This document shows, piece by piece, positions 30,609 through 37,742 of a DNA stretch of 45,856 nt. The position numbers and the translations under genes are program-made. Numbering within the stretch: position 1 is the stretch's first letter; each line of letters opens with the position of its first letter. Origin of the DNA: Merdimmobilis hominis (lineage in GTDB: Bacteria > Bacillota > Clostridia > Oscillospirales > Ruminococcaceae); contig NZ_LT629939.1 of the NCBI RefSeq assembly GCF_900104615.1, positions 1,088,435-1,134,290 of the forward strand, written 5' to 3'. The notes beneath the pieces are model-generated. The model saw nothing but the letters and a program-made list of their open reading frames with translations, ran no database searches and was not told where the DNA came from.

Positions 30609-30633
30609 TAACATGATTGGCGAATCCCGTCAA
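30605..30633 (-). promoter_or_regulatory. strong promoter reading into copy A and the DUF1836 gene
   Basis: Minus strand TTGACG (30628-30633), exactly 17 bp, then extended -10 TGTTACAAT (TACAAT at 30605-30610). The -10 hexamer overlaps the outer bases of hairpin P1. Confidence 0.8.
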
Positions 30634-30650
30634 TAAAGGTCGCCTCTCAC

Positions 30651-30679
30651 TTGACAGCATATGTGAAGTATGGTAACCT
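30651..30679 (+). promoter_or_regulatory. promoter of degV
   Basis: TTGACA (30651-30656), 17-bp spacer, TAACCT preceded by TGG (extended -10). The -35 boxes of this and the divergent DUF1836 promoter are only 17 bp apart, so the two may influence each other. Confidence 0.7.
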
Positions 30680-30715
30680 AATTTTAATTACTACTTACGA
30701 AATCGAGGTATCGCC

Positions 30716-31558
30716 ATGGTTCAAATCATGTCCGACTCATCCGCACTCTACTCCATTGCCCAAGGAAAGGAAGTTGGCCTTGTGGTCAACCCTTTAAGCG
30801 TATCGGTCGCCGACAAAACCTATCGAGAATTTGAGGAGATTGACAGCGACACCTTTTTAAAATTGGTGATAGAAGGCAACACTCCTTCCTCTTCCCAGCC
30901 CTCTGTGGGGGAGACGCTGTCCCTCTATGAGCAGTATGGCGACGCCCCTCTTTTAAATATCACCGTGGCCGATGGCCTTTCCGGCACCTATCAGACCGCC
31001 AGTGCAGCCGCACAAAACATGCCGGAGGAGAAACGGAAGAACATCACCGTCATCAACTCAGGCACCCTTTGCGGTCCCCACCGGTATCTAGTGCAAAAGG
31101 CGTTGTCCCTGGCCAAAGAGGGCCTCTCCACCGAGGAAATCCTCAATGCCTTAGCGCCCAGCCTGGGCAATCACCGCTCCTTCCTCATCCCCAACGATTT
31201 TGATTTCCTGCGCCGGGGCGGGCGGTTGACCCCTTTGGCGGCTAAGGTCGGCGGCCTTTTGAAATTGGTACCGGTGATGACCACCACCAAGGACGGCAAA
31301 CGGCTGGAGAAATTCGCCCTGTGCCGTTCCTTTGCCTCGGCTATGGAGACCATCTGCAAAAATTTCCTGGAAAATAAAGTGGGGCCGGAACATTATATCA
31401 CCGTCAGCCATGCAGGGGCGCCTGCCCTGGCTCGTCAAGCCCTGGAAAAGCTGCGCGCCGTTTTCCCAGACAGTCAGATCGATGTCCTTAACCTGAGCCC
31501 GGCATTTATCACCCAAGGTGGCCCCCAGTGTGTGGCCATCCAGTATATTTTGAAATAA
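30716..31558 (+). CDS. DegV family fatty-acid-binding protein
   Basis: A 280-residue DegV-fold protein. Members are known as FakB subunits that hold a fatty acid for phosphorylation by FakA. The N-terminal half begins QIMSDSSALYSI, with TPSSSQPSVGETLSLYEQYG near residue 56 carrying the conserved Thr-Ser region and ADGLSGTYQTASAAA near residue 84. The C-terminal half has the RRGGRLTPLAAKVGGLLKLVPVMTTTKDG segment near residue 163 and ends HAGAPALARQALE...GGPQCVAIQYI. No fakA-like gene is nearby, and the bound lipid cannot be told. The start ATG 30716 follows GAGGT. Confidence 0.88.
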   Translation: MVQIMSDSSALYSIAQGKEVGLVVNPLSVSVADKTYREFEEIDSDTFLKLVIEGNTPSSSQPSVGETLSLYEQYGDAPLLNITVADGLSGTYQTASAAAQNMPEEKRKNITVINSGTLCGPHRYLVQKALSLAKEGLSTEEILNALAPSLGNHRSFLIPNDFDFLRRGGRLTPLAAKVGGLLKLVPVMTTTKDGKRLEKFALCRSFASAMETICKNFLENKVGPEHYITVSHAGAPALARQALEKLRAVFPDSQIDVLNLSPAFITQGGPQCVAIQYILK

Positions 31559-31563
31559 GACCG

Positions 31564-31592
31564 AAAGAGGAGGCTTGCCCTCCTCTTTTTTT
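31564..31592 (+). terminator. rho-independent terminator of degV
   Basis: AAGAGGAGG pairs with CCTCCTCTT around CTTGC, followed by T6, immediately past the stop. Confidence 0.9.
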
Positions 31593-31599
31593 GCTGGTA

Positions 31600-31673
31600 T
31601 ATTTAGACAATTGTCAAATTGATATTGACTTTCTTCTTCCAAGGGGATATTATTTAGACAGAAATCGATTTGA
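31600..31673 (+). promoter_or_regulatory. sdpR promoter with flanking operator-like palindromes
   Basis: TTGACT (31625-31630), 17-bp spacer, TATTAT (31648-31653) is a good sigma-A promoter. A palindrome GACAATTGTC (31606-31615) stands just upstream of the -35 and another, AAATCGATTT (31662-31671), just downstream of the -10. Each is preceded by TTTAGACA. This arrangement suits autorepression by the ArsR-type product. Confidence 0.65.
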
Positions 31674-31697
31674 CGATTATCGAAATGAGGTGAGACT

Positions 31698-31982
31698 ATG
31701 GGGTTCCAGCAAACTTTCAAAGCACTCTCCGACCCCACTAGGCGGGAGATCCTGCGCCTGCTGCGGGACGGCGAGATGTCCGCCGGGGATCTCTCTTCCC
31801 ATTTTTCCAGCACTGGGGCGACCATCTCCCATCACCTGTCCATCCTGCGGGACGCAGGGCTCATCCTGGACGAAAAACGGGGGAAATACATTTATTATGA
31901 ACTCAACCTATCCGTCCTCGATGAAATTTTGGAATGGATTTCCAGCTTGAAAGGAGAACAAACCGATGAAACAGAATCGTAA
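31698..31982 (+). CDS. sdpR: ArsR-family autorepressor, SdpR-like
   Basis: A 94-residue winged-helix repressor. The helix-turn-helix region is GEMSAGDLSSHFSSTGATISHHLSILRDAGLI at about residues 26-57, with the beta-wing DEKRGKYIYYELN behind it. The opening FQQTFKALSDPTRREILRLLRDG is the SdpR-type start. No metal-binding ELCVCD motif is present, which argues against an arsenic or zinc sensor. In Bacillus SdpR is titrated to the membrane by toxin-bound SdpI. It overlaps the sdpI-like gene by 17 bases. The start ATG 31698 follows GAGGTGAG. Confidence 0.85.
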   Translation: MGFQQTFKALSDPTRREILRLLRDGEMSAGDLSSHFSSTGATISHHLSILRDAGLILDEKRGKYIYYELNLSVLDEILEWISSLKGEQTDETES

Positions 31983-32616
31983 CTATCAAATCCTGGCTTG
32001 GATCTTGGCCTTTCTCCCCGCAGTGGCAGTGGCCGCCCTGTATTCCCGCCTCCCGGATCAACTGCCCATGCAGTGGGATTTTGGCGGTCAGGAAAGGTAT
32101 GAACCCAAATGGCATATCTGGATCATCGCCGGAATGGCCCCCCTCTTCTGCGCCATGTTCTCGGTGCTCCCCAAAATTGACCCCCGCCGCCGCAACTACG
32201 CCAAATTCGGCGAAGCTTACCAGGGATTCCAGTGCATGATGATGGTTTTTCTGACGGTAATGGTTGGCATTGTCCTCACCGAAGGGCTGCGGCCCGGCAC
32301 GGTGGAGGTGCGCCGGGTAGTCATCTTCCTGATGGCGGCGCTCTTCCTCTTCATCGGCAACCAGATGCCCAAGTTCCGGCAGAACTATTTCTGCGGCGTC
32401 AAAACCCCCTGGACTTTATCCAGCGAAACCGTATGGAACCGCACCCACCGGCTGGCTGGCCGGCTGATGTTCGCCGCGGGGGCAGTCAGTTTAATCGGGG
32501 CTTTCACCCCCCAGGCGGTATCCCTTTTTCTGGTGTTTGGCTCACTGATTGCCGCTACCCTCATCCCCGCCGTTATGAGCTACCGCTGGTACCAGCAGGA
32601 GACCGGGGGGCAATAA
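31966..32616 (+). CDS. sdpI: SdpI-like membrane protein (DUF1648 + SdpI)
   Basis: Integral membrane protein of 216 aa with about six helices, matching SdpI, which in Bacillus gives immunity to the SdpC toxin and transmits its presence to SdpR. The DUF1648 opening has PDQLPMQWDFGGQERYEPK near residue 34 after the first helix. The SdpI half has FIGNQMPKFRQNYFCGVKTPWTLSSETVWNRTHRLAGRL at about residues 125-165, its signature. ATG 31966 follows AAAGGAG inside the sdpR end. There is no sdpA, sdpB or sdpC gene in the neighbourhood, so this looks like a toxin-orphan immunity/signalling pair. Confidence 0.88.
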   Translation: MKQNRNYQILAWILAFLPAVAVAALYSRLPDQLPMQWDFGGQERYEPKWHIWIIAGMAPLFCAMFSVLPKIDPRRRNYAKFGEAYQGFQCMMMVFLTVMVGIVLTEGLRPGTVEVRRVVIFLMAALFLFIGNQMPKFRQNYFCGVKTPWTLSSETVWNRTHRLAGRLMFAAGAVSLIGAFTPQAVSLFLVFGSLIAATLIPAVMSYRWYQQETGGQ

Positions 32617-32632
32617 CCCCCTATTTTTCGTA

Positions 32633-32677
32633 AAAAACCGCCCGCGCCAAAGTAAGGCGCGGGCGGTTTGCTTTTTT
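32633..32677. terminator. bidirectional rho-independent terminator
   Basis: A 14-bp stem (AAACCGCCCGCGCC/GGCGCGGGCGGTTT, loop AAAGTAA) has A6 on the left and a T-rich right side. It separates sdpI (plus) from aspS (minus). Confidence 0.93.
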
Positions 32678-32688
32678 CGAAGTATTGT

Positions 32689-34482
32689 TTATTCTTCCTC
32701 GGTGGCGGTGACGGCGATGGACAGCTCCCGCAGGTTTTTCTCCTCTACAGCAGAGGGGCACATGGTCATCAACTCGCTGGAATTCTGCACTTTGGGGAAG
32801 GCGATGACCTCTTTGATAGAGTCCTTGCCCAGCATCAACATCACCAGGCGATCCAGACCGTAGGCCATACCGCCGTGGGGGGGCACACCGTATTGGAAGG
32901 CATTGAGCAGGAAGCCGAACCGCTCCTGCGCCTCCTCCTCGGTGAAGCCCAAGGCGGAGAACACCTTGCTCTGAATGTCCGGGTCGTTGATCCGGATGGA
33001 ACCACCGCCCAGCTCGGTGCCGTTGAGCACCATGTCGTAGGCCCGGGCATAGACATGGCCCAGGTCGCCGCTGGCCATTTTGTCCAGGTCCTCCAGCTTG
33101 GGGGAGGTGAAGGGATGGTGCATCGCCATAAACCGGTTCTCTTCTTCGCTCCACTCGTACATGGGGAAGTCGGTGACCCACAAGAAGTCAAAGGTGCCGG
33201 GCTGGATGAGGTCCAACTTGCGGGCCAGATGGCCGCGCAGGGCGCCCAGGCTGTCGAAAACCACCTTGTTTTTGCCATCGGCCACCAAGAGGAGGACATC
33301 GCCGGTCTCTGCGCCCAAGGCGGTGCGGATGGCGGTTTTCTCCTCCTCGGTGAGGAATTTCTCATAGGAGGAGGACTCGGCCTCAGCGGTCAGGCGGGTA
33401 AAGGCCAAGCCCTTAGCCCGGTAGGTTTTGACAAAGTCGGTCAGCTTGTCGATCTCTTTGCGGGTGAGGGTAGCCGCCGCACCTTTCACATTGATGCCCC
33501 GGACGCTTCCGCCCTCCGCCAGAGCACCGGCGAACACCTTGAACTCGCAGTTTTTCAGCAGATCGGAGAGGTCCACCAGCTCCAGGCCAAAGCGGGTATC
33601 CGGCTTATCGCTGCCATAGCGGCTCATGGCCTCGTCGTAGCACAGGCGCTTAAAGGGGGTCTTCACCTCCACGCCCAAAACCTTGTGGAACACCTCTTTG
33701 ACAAACCCTTCGTTGACGGTCATCACGTCCTCTTCGTCTACAAAGGACATCTCCAGGTCGATCTGGGTGAATTCGGGCTGGCGGTCGGCCCGCAGGTCCT
33801 CGTCCCGGAAGCAACGGGCGATCTGCATGTACCGGTCATAACCGGAAAGCATCAGGATCTGTTTGTACAGCTGGGGGGACTGGGGCAGGGCAAAGAATTT
33901 GCCGGGGTGCACCCGGGAGGGCACCAGGTAGTCCCGGGCGCCTTCGGGGGTGGATTTGATGAGGATGGGGGTCTCAATCTCCAAAAACCCGTTGTTGTCA
34001 TAGTAGTCACGGGCCACCTTGACGATCTTGTGCCGCATCATGATGGCGTTTTGCATCACTGGGCGGCGCAGGTCCAGGTAGCGGTATTTTAGCCGCAGCT
34101 CCTCTTTGACGTTGGTGTCGTTGACGATCTCAAAGGGCGGCGTCTGGGATTTGGCCAGCACCCGCAGGTCGTCCACATAGACTTCCACCTCGCCAGTGGG
34201 AATCTCGGTGTTGACCGACTCCCGGCGGCGGACCAGGCCCTTGGCCATCAGCACAAACTCCGCCCGGGCAGCAGCGGCTTTCTCAAAAATCTCCCGCTGG
34301 GTGCCGTCGTTAAAAGCCAGCTGGACGATACCGGTGCGGTCCCGCAGGTCGATAAACACCAGGTTGCCCAGATCCCTTGTCTTTTGCACCCAACCGGTGA
34401 CCACAACCGTCTCACCGATGAGGCTGGGGAGCACCTCCCCGCAATAATGGGTTCGTTTGAGCCCTTGCATAGTATCTGCCAT
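32689..34482 (-). CDS. aspS: aspartate--tRNA ligase
   Basis: Class II synthetase charging tRNA with aspartate, 597 aa. The order is: OB-fold anticodon-binding domain (about 1-110, VVVTGWVQKTRDLGNLVFIDLRD), catalytic domain with motif 2 FRDEDLRADRQPEFTQID near residue 217, the bacterial GAD insertion (about 290-420), and motif 3 GMAYGLDRLVMLMLG near residue 535. The GAD domain shows the bacterial type; whether it is discriminating or also acts on tRNA-Asn depends on partners not in this window. The start ATG 34482 is 11 bases from AAAGGAG. It follows hisS by 30 bp and shares its T-box leader. Confidence 0.96.
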   Translation of the reverse strand: MADTMQGLKRTHYCGEVLPSLIGETVVVTGWVQKTRDLGNLVFIDLRDRTGIVQLAFNDGTQREIFEKAAAARAEFVLMAKGLVRRRESVNTEIPTGEVEVYVDDLRVLAKSQTPPFEIVNDTNVKEELRLKYRYLDLRRPVMQNAIMMRHKIVKVARDYYDNNGFLEIETPILIKSTPEGARDYLVPSRVHPGKFFALPQSPQLYKQILMLSGYDRYMQIARCFRDEDLRADRQPEFTQIDLEMSFVDEEDVMTVNEGFVKEVFHKVLGVEVKTPFKRLCYDEAMSRYGSDKPDTRFGLELVDLSDLLKNCEFKVFAGALAEGGSVRGINVKGAAATLTRKEIDKLTDFVKTYRAKGLAFTRLTAEAESSSYEKFLTEEEKTAIRTALGAETGDVLLLVADGKNKVVFDSLGALRGHLARKLDLIQPGTFDFLWVTDFPMYEWSEEENRFMAMHHPFTSPKLEDLDKMASGDLGHVYARAYDMVLNGTELGGGSIRINDPDIQSKVFSALGFTEEEAQERFGFLLNAFQYGVPPHGGMAYGLDRLVMLMLGKDSIKEVIAFPKVQNSSELMTMCPSAVEEKNLRELSIAVTATEEE

Positions 34483-34512
34483 AATGTATTGCACTCCTTT
34501 GCAGCTAAATCG

Positions 34513-35847
34513 TTACAATTCCACCGGGTTCATCTGGCCAAGCAGGCCCTCCAGAACGGGGCCCGCCTCGCCGATCTGCTCAAACAGCCGGGCATACAGG
34601 GCGTCGGTCAGCTGGCAGAGCTCCACTTCCTGCTGCTGGCCGTCGGCCATCCGTTTCAGGTTGGCTTTGCCTGCCGCCAGCTCGTTGTCCCCCAGCACCA
34701 AGGTGTACGCCGCCCCGATTTTGTCGGCGTACTTCATTTGGGCCTTCAGGCTGCGGCCCACCGTGTCGGTCTCAGCCACAAAACCCTCCTGACGGAGCTG
34801 GGTGACCAGGCGCAGCGCCTCAATGGATGCGGCCTCCCCCATGGGGGCGATGTACAGGTCGCAGGGGCGTTCCTGGGGGAATTCACAGCCCCCGGCTTCC
34901 ATCACCGCCAAAAGCCGCTCCAGGCCGATGGCAAAGCCCAGCCCGCAGGTGGCGGGTCCGCCCACCTCCTCCACCAAGCCGTCATACCGGCCGCCGCCGC
35001 AGACAGTGCCTTGGGCGCCGATCTGGTTGGAGACAAACTCAAACACCGTCTTGGTGTAGTAATCCAGCCCGCGGACGATGGTGGGGTCGATGGTATAGGG
35101 GATTTCCATAGCAGCAAGCCGCTGCTTCAGCCCTTCAAAGTGGGTGCGGCAGTCGTCGCAGAGGAAGTCCAGCACCACTGGAGCCCCTTTGGCGATCTCC
35201 TTGCACTCGGGGCATTTGCAGTCCAGGATGCGCAGGGGGTTCTTGTCCAGCCGCTCCAAACAGGTGGGGCAGAGCCGGTCGGTATACTGGGAGAAATACT
35301 CCTTCAGTGCGGCGTGGTAGCTGGGCCGGCAGTTGGGGCAACCGATGGAGTTGATCTCCAAGGTCAGGTTTTCCACCTCCAGCACCGACAGGCACTCGTG
35401 GATAAGGCTGATCACCTCAGCGTCTGCGCTGGGGGATTTTGCCCCCAACACCTCCACTCCAAACTGATGGAATTGGCGGTACCGGCCCTCCTGGGTGTTC
35501 TCATACCGGAAACAGGGGGTCACATAGCTGAGTTTGAGGGGCAGGGCCTCATTAAGGAGGCCGTTTTCCACCGCTGCCCGCACTACCCCAGCGGTGCCCT
35601 CCGGCTTTAGGGTGACCGAGCGGCCCTTTTTGTCATTGAAGGTGTACATCTCCTTCTGCACCACATCGGTGGTGTCCCCCACCGACCGGGTGAACAGCTC
35701 GGTGTGTTCAAATACCGGGGTGCGGATCTCCCCAAAACCATACAGTTTGGCAGTGCCCAGAAGGGTGCTCTCCAGGTATTGCAGCTTTCCAGTGCGGTCC
35801 GGCAGGAAATCCTGGGTGCCCTTGGGTCGTTTGGTCAGCAATGCCAT
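34513..35847 (-). CDS. hisS: histidine--tRNA ligase
   Basis: Class II synthetase of 444 aa. The start is typical (KRPKGTQDFLPD). Motif 1 lies near residue 45 (TPVFEHTELFTRSVG), motif 2 is PCFRYENTQEGRYRQFHQFG near residue 110, HisA is RGLDYYTKTVFEF near residue 265, and the anticodon domain occupies the last 100 residues. The insertion between motif 2 and HisA carries cysteine groups (GCPNC, LCPTC, DCKCPEC, LCDDC at about 167-230), probably a structural metal site found in some clostridial enzymes. The ATG 35847 has a fair AAAGGA site. It is the first gene after the T-box. Confidence 0.96.
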   Translation of the reverse strand: MALLTKRPKGTQDFLPDRTGKLQYLESTLLGTAKLYGFGEIRTPVFEHTELFTRSVGDTTDVVQKEMYTFNDKKGRSVTLKPEGTAGVVRAAVENGLLNEALPLKLSYVTPCFRYENTQEGRYRQFHQFGVEVLGAKSPSADAEVISLIHECLSVLEVENLTLEINSIGCPNCRPSYHAALKEYFSQYTDRLCPTCLERLDKNPLRILDCKCPECKEIAKGAPVVLDFLCDDCRTHFEGLKQRLAAMEIPYTIDPTIVRGLDYYTKTVFEFVSNQIGAQGTVCGGGRYDGLVEEVGGPATCGLGFAIGLERLLAVMEAGGCEFPQERPCDLYIAPMGEAASIEALRLVTQLRQEGFVAETDTVGRSLKAQMKYADKIGAAYTLVLGDNELAAGKANLKRMADGQQQEVELCQLTDALYARLFEQIGEAGPVLEGLLGQMNPVEL

Positions 35848-35944
35848 CTATTCTCAAATCCTTTCTGTTTTCGTTATAAATATATCCAAAACGCCGCCAG
35901 GCGGCGATGGGAACCATAGGGGGCTTGCCGCAGGGGCCGCAACG

Positions 35945-36201
35945 ATAAAAAATCCCCGTCTCCCTGTGCCCAATGCACAGAAGGGACGAGGAAAATTCCA
36001 CGCGGTGCCACCCTGCTTAGGCGGACAGCGCCGCCTCACTTTTGCCCTTTTTAACGCAAAGGGGACACGGGCAGGGCTTGCGCAACGCTCACCTTGCCAG
36101 CTCGGCGGGTGTCCTTCCCACTGCAAATTCCGCTGGCCCTCTCAGCAGCCGGGCCATTCTCTGTGGCGGTTCGCAGCGCTACTATTCCCGCGTCAGCGCC
36201 G
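35945..36201 (-). promoter_or_regulatory. T-box leader of hisS-aspS
   Basis: The minus strand carries the invariant T-box GGGTGGCACCGCG (36001-36013, read backwards), followed by a terminator that competes with it: two paired blocks, CCTCGTC/GACGGGG and CTGTGC/GCACAG, then T6 (about 35948-35991). Upstream are Stem I features, GGGAATAGTA and AGAGA with GCTGCTGAGAG. Uncharged tRNA would stabilise the antiterminator and allow hisS-aspS expression. The specifier side of Stem I reads GGACACC, offering CAC (His) and an overlapping GAC (Asp). A weak -10 TATAGA is at 36208-36213. Confidence 0.88.
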
Positions 36202-36224
36202 TTTCCATCTATACAAGAAGAGAA

Positions 36225-36629
36225 CTATCTCTTGGGGTTTACAATATTTCTCCAGTCCAGGTCACCCCGATCCAGCGCGTGGATCAACGCTTCTGCTGTG
36301 GCGATGTTGGTCGCCGCCGGGATGTTGTGGACATCACACAGCCGAAGCAGGTTTGCCTCCTCCGGGTCGGTTGACCGGGTGGAGATGGGGTCCCGCAGGA
36401 ACAAGAGCAGGTCAATTTCATTGCACTGGATGCGGGCAGCAATCTGTTGGCCGCCGCCTTGGCCGCCGCTCAAAAAGCGGAACACCGGAAGGCCGGTCGC
36501 CTCGGAGACCAATTTGCCAGTGGTGCCGGTGGCGCAGATGCTGTGCCTGCTGAGAATGCCGCAGTAAGCGATACAGAACTGTACCATCAGCTCTTTTTTT
36601 GAGTCATGGGCAATCAGTGCGATGTTCAT
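36225..36629 (-). CDS. mgsA: methylglyoxal synthase
   Basis: Converts dihydroxyacetone phosphate to methylglyoxal and phosphate, a bypass of lower glycolysis under phosphate stress. The 134-residue product opens NIALIAHDSKKELM with the conserved His and Asp. CATGTTGKLV near residue 37, the FLSGGQGGGQQIAARI phosphate-binding loop near residue 56 and the DLLLFLRDP segment with the catalytic Asp near residue 79 follow, then CDVHNIPAATNIATAE. ATG 36629 follows GGGAGGG by eight bases; the longer frame to 36653 lacks family similarity. It has its own promoter besides lying downstream of minD, the common clostridial order. Confidence 0.95.
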   Translation of the reverse strand: MNIALIAHDSKKELMVQFCIAYCGILSRHSICATGTTGKLVSEATGLPVFRFLSGGQGGGQQIAARIQCNEIDLLLFLRDPISTRSTDPEEANLLRLCDVHNIPAATNIATAEALIHALDRGDLDWRNIVNPKR

Positions 36630-36658
36630 GATGGATTCCCTCCCGTTACACACAGTCT

Positions 36659-36687
36659 AGTATAAACGATTTCTTCCTGTTTTGAAA
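36659..36687 (-). promoter_or_regulatory. promoter of mgsA
   Basis: Minus strand TTTCAA (36682-36687), 17-bp spacer, TATACT (36659-36664), between the minD stop and mgsA. Confidence 0.6.
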
Positions 36688-36705
36688 GCCTTTTTTCCAA
36701 AAAAG

Positions 36706-37446
36706 TCAACCGATCGCCAAGGGAATGTACTTTCCCTCGATCCGCCCAGCCAGATTGGCGAACACCCGATGGCAAACGGTGGAATTGGGCAGGGGCCTGC
36801 CCTTGGCGGTGATCTCCATCACCTGATTCTCCTGGGGAATGACCCCGATTAACTGCACCCCCACCCCGTCGATAACTGCATCCAGGTCAGGGAGCATCTT
36901 CATCTTTGCCAGCTGGGGCGTCACTTTGTTGATAACGAGGCGGATATCCCCCACGCCGAGGGCCTCCAGCGTATCAGCGACTTTGCGGCCGTCCCGCACA
37001 CAGATGGGGTCAGGGGTGACGACCAAAAGGGCACGGTCCGCCACCGCAGCTGCGGCCTGGAAATTGCGGCCCAGCCCGGCGGGCGTGTCCACCAATAGAT
37101 AATCAAAGTGATGGGCCAAGCCCCGGGTCAGGCGGATCAAATCCCCTTGATCTGGGATAAAACAGTGGTCATATGGGGCGGGCAGCAGATACAGCCCCTG
37201 CATGTAGGGGCAGGCCGCCATGGCCTTGATGGGTTCACAGCGGCGGGTCAGCACATCCGAGAGGTCGTAGACCGTCTCATCCTGCACCCCCAGCATAATG
37301 TCCATGCCTCTCAGGCCACTGTCCATCTCCAGCAGGAGGACCCGCTTGCCCGCCTGGGCCAGGGCCGCCCCCAACAGCACCGACACGGTAGATTTTCCCA
37401 CCCCGCCCTTGCCGGAGGTCACTAGAATTGTCTGCGCCAACTGCAT
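36706..37446 (-). CDS. minD: septum site-determining ATPase MinD
   Basis: Membrane-associated ParA-type ATPase that positions the division site. The deviant Walker A is TSGKGGVGKST near residue 10, with the signature first lysine. Switch-type segments are LEMDSGLRGMDIMLG near residue 37 and VDTPAGLGRN near residue 117. The C-terminal end lacks a long basic amphipathic helix, but it ends in GRIEGKYIPLAIG, a shorter tail than in enteric MinD, so membrane attachment may be weak. 246 aa from ATG 37446 after AAAGGA. minC and minE, which normally flank it, are not adjacent. It has its own candidate promoter. Confidence 0.88.
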   Translation of the reverse strand: MQLAQTILVTSGKGGVGKSTVSVLLGAALAQAGKRVLLLEMDSGLRGMDIMLGVQDETVYDLSDVLTRRCEPIKAMAACPYMQGLYLLPAPYDHCFIPDQGDLIRLTRGLAHHFDYLLVDTPAGLGRNFQAAAAVADRALLVVTPDPICVRDGRKVADTLEALGVGDIRLVINKVTPQLAKMKMLPDLDAVIDGVGVQLIGVIPQENQVMEITAKGRPLPNSTVCHRVFANLAGRIEGKYIPLAIG

Positions 37447-37622
37447 CGTTCCTTTCTGGCCCAAGCAAACCCTTCCCTGGCTTTTGGGGAGATAACCTGG
37501 ATGGCTGTACCAGTTACACATTGCTCAAATATTTGTCCCAATGGAGGTCAAAAAACACGACGCCGCTTTGGAAAGCCCCTCAAGCCGAGCTGAATTTCCC
37601 CCATAGGGACTGCTATAGAATC

Positions 37623-37652
37623 ATTGTAGCATGCTTTTCCCTAAAATAACAA
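37623..37652 (-). promoter_or_regulatory. promoter of minD
   Basis: Minus strand TTGTTA (37647-37652), 18-bp spacer, TACAAT (37623-37628, preceded by GC). The 176-base leader to the minD ATG (37447-37622) shows no gene. Together with 37653-37742 this is the space left between minD and the CAP-domain gene. Confidence 0.6.
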
Positions 37653-37742
37653 TAGTTTCGGTGATTATTTTTCCCGGTTCTACACATTTTGGCGGGATTT
37701 TTATCCAATTCGCAGGATTTCCTTCCTCTTTTAGAAGAATGG

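Noticed and set aside
32668-34092. Long plus-strand open frame opposite aspS
   Set aside because: Its sequence is the low-complexity His/Gly/Val/Gln-rich composition typical of the antisense of a GC-rich gene, with no ribosome site, while the minus strand encodes complete AspRS.
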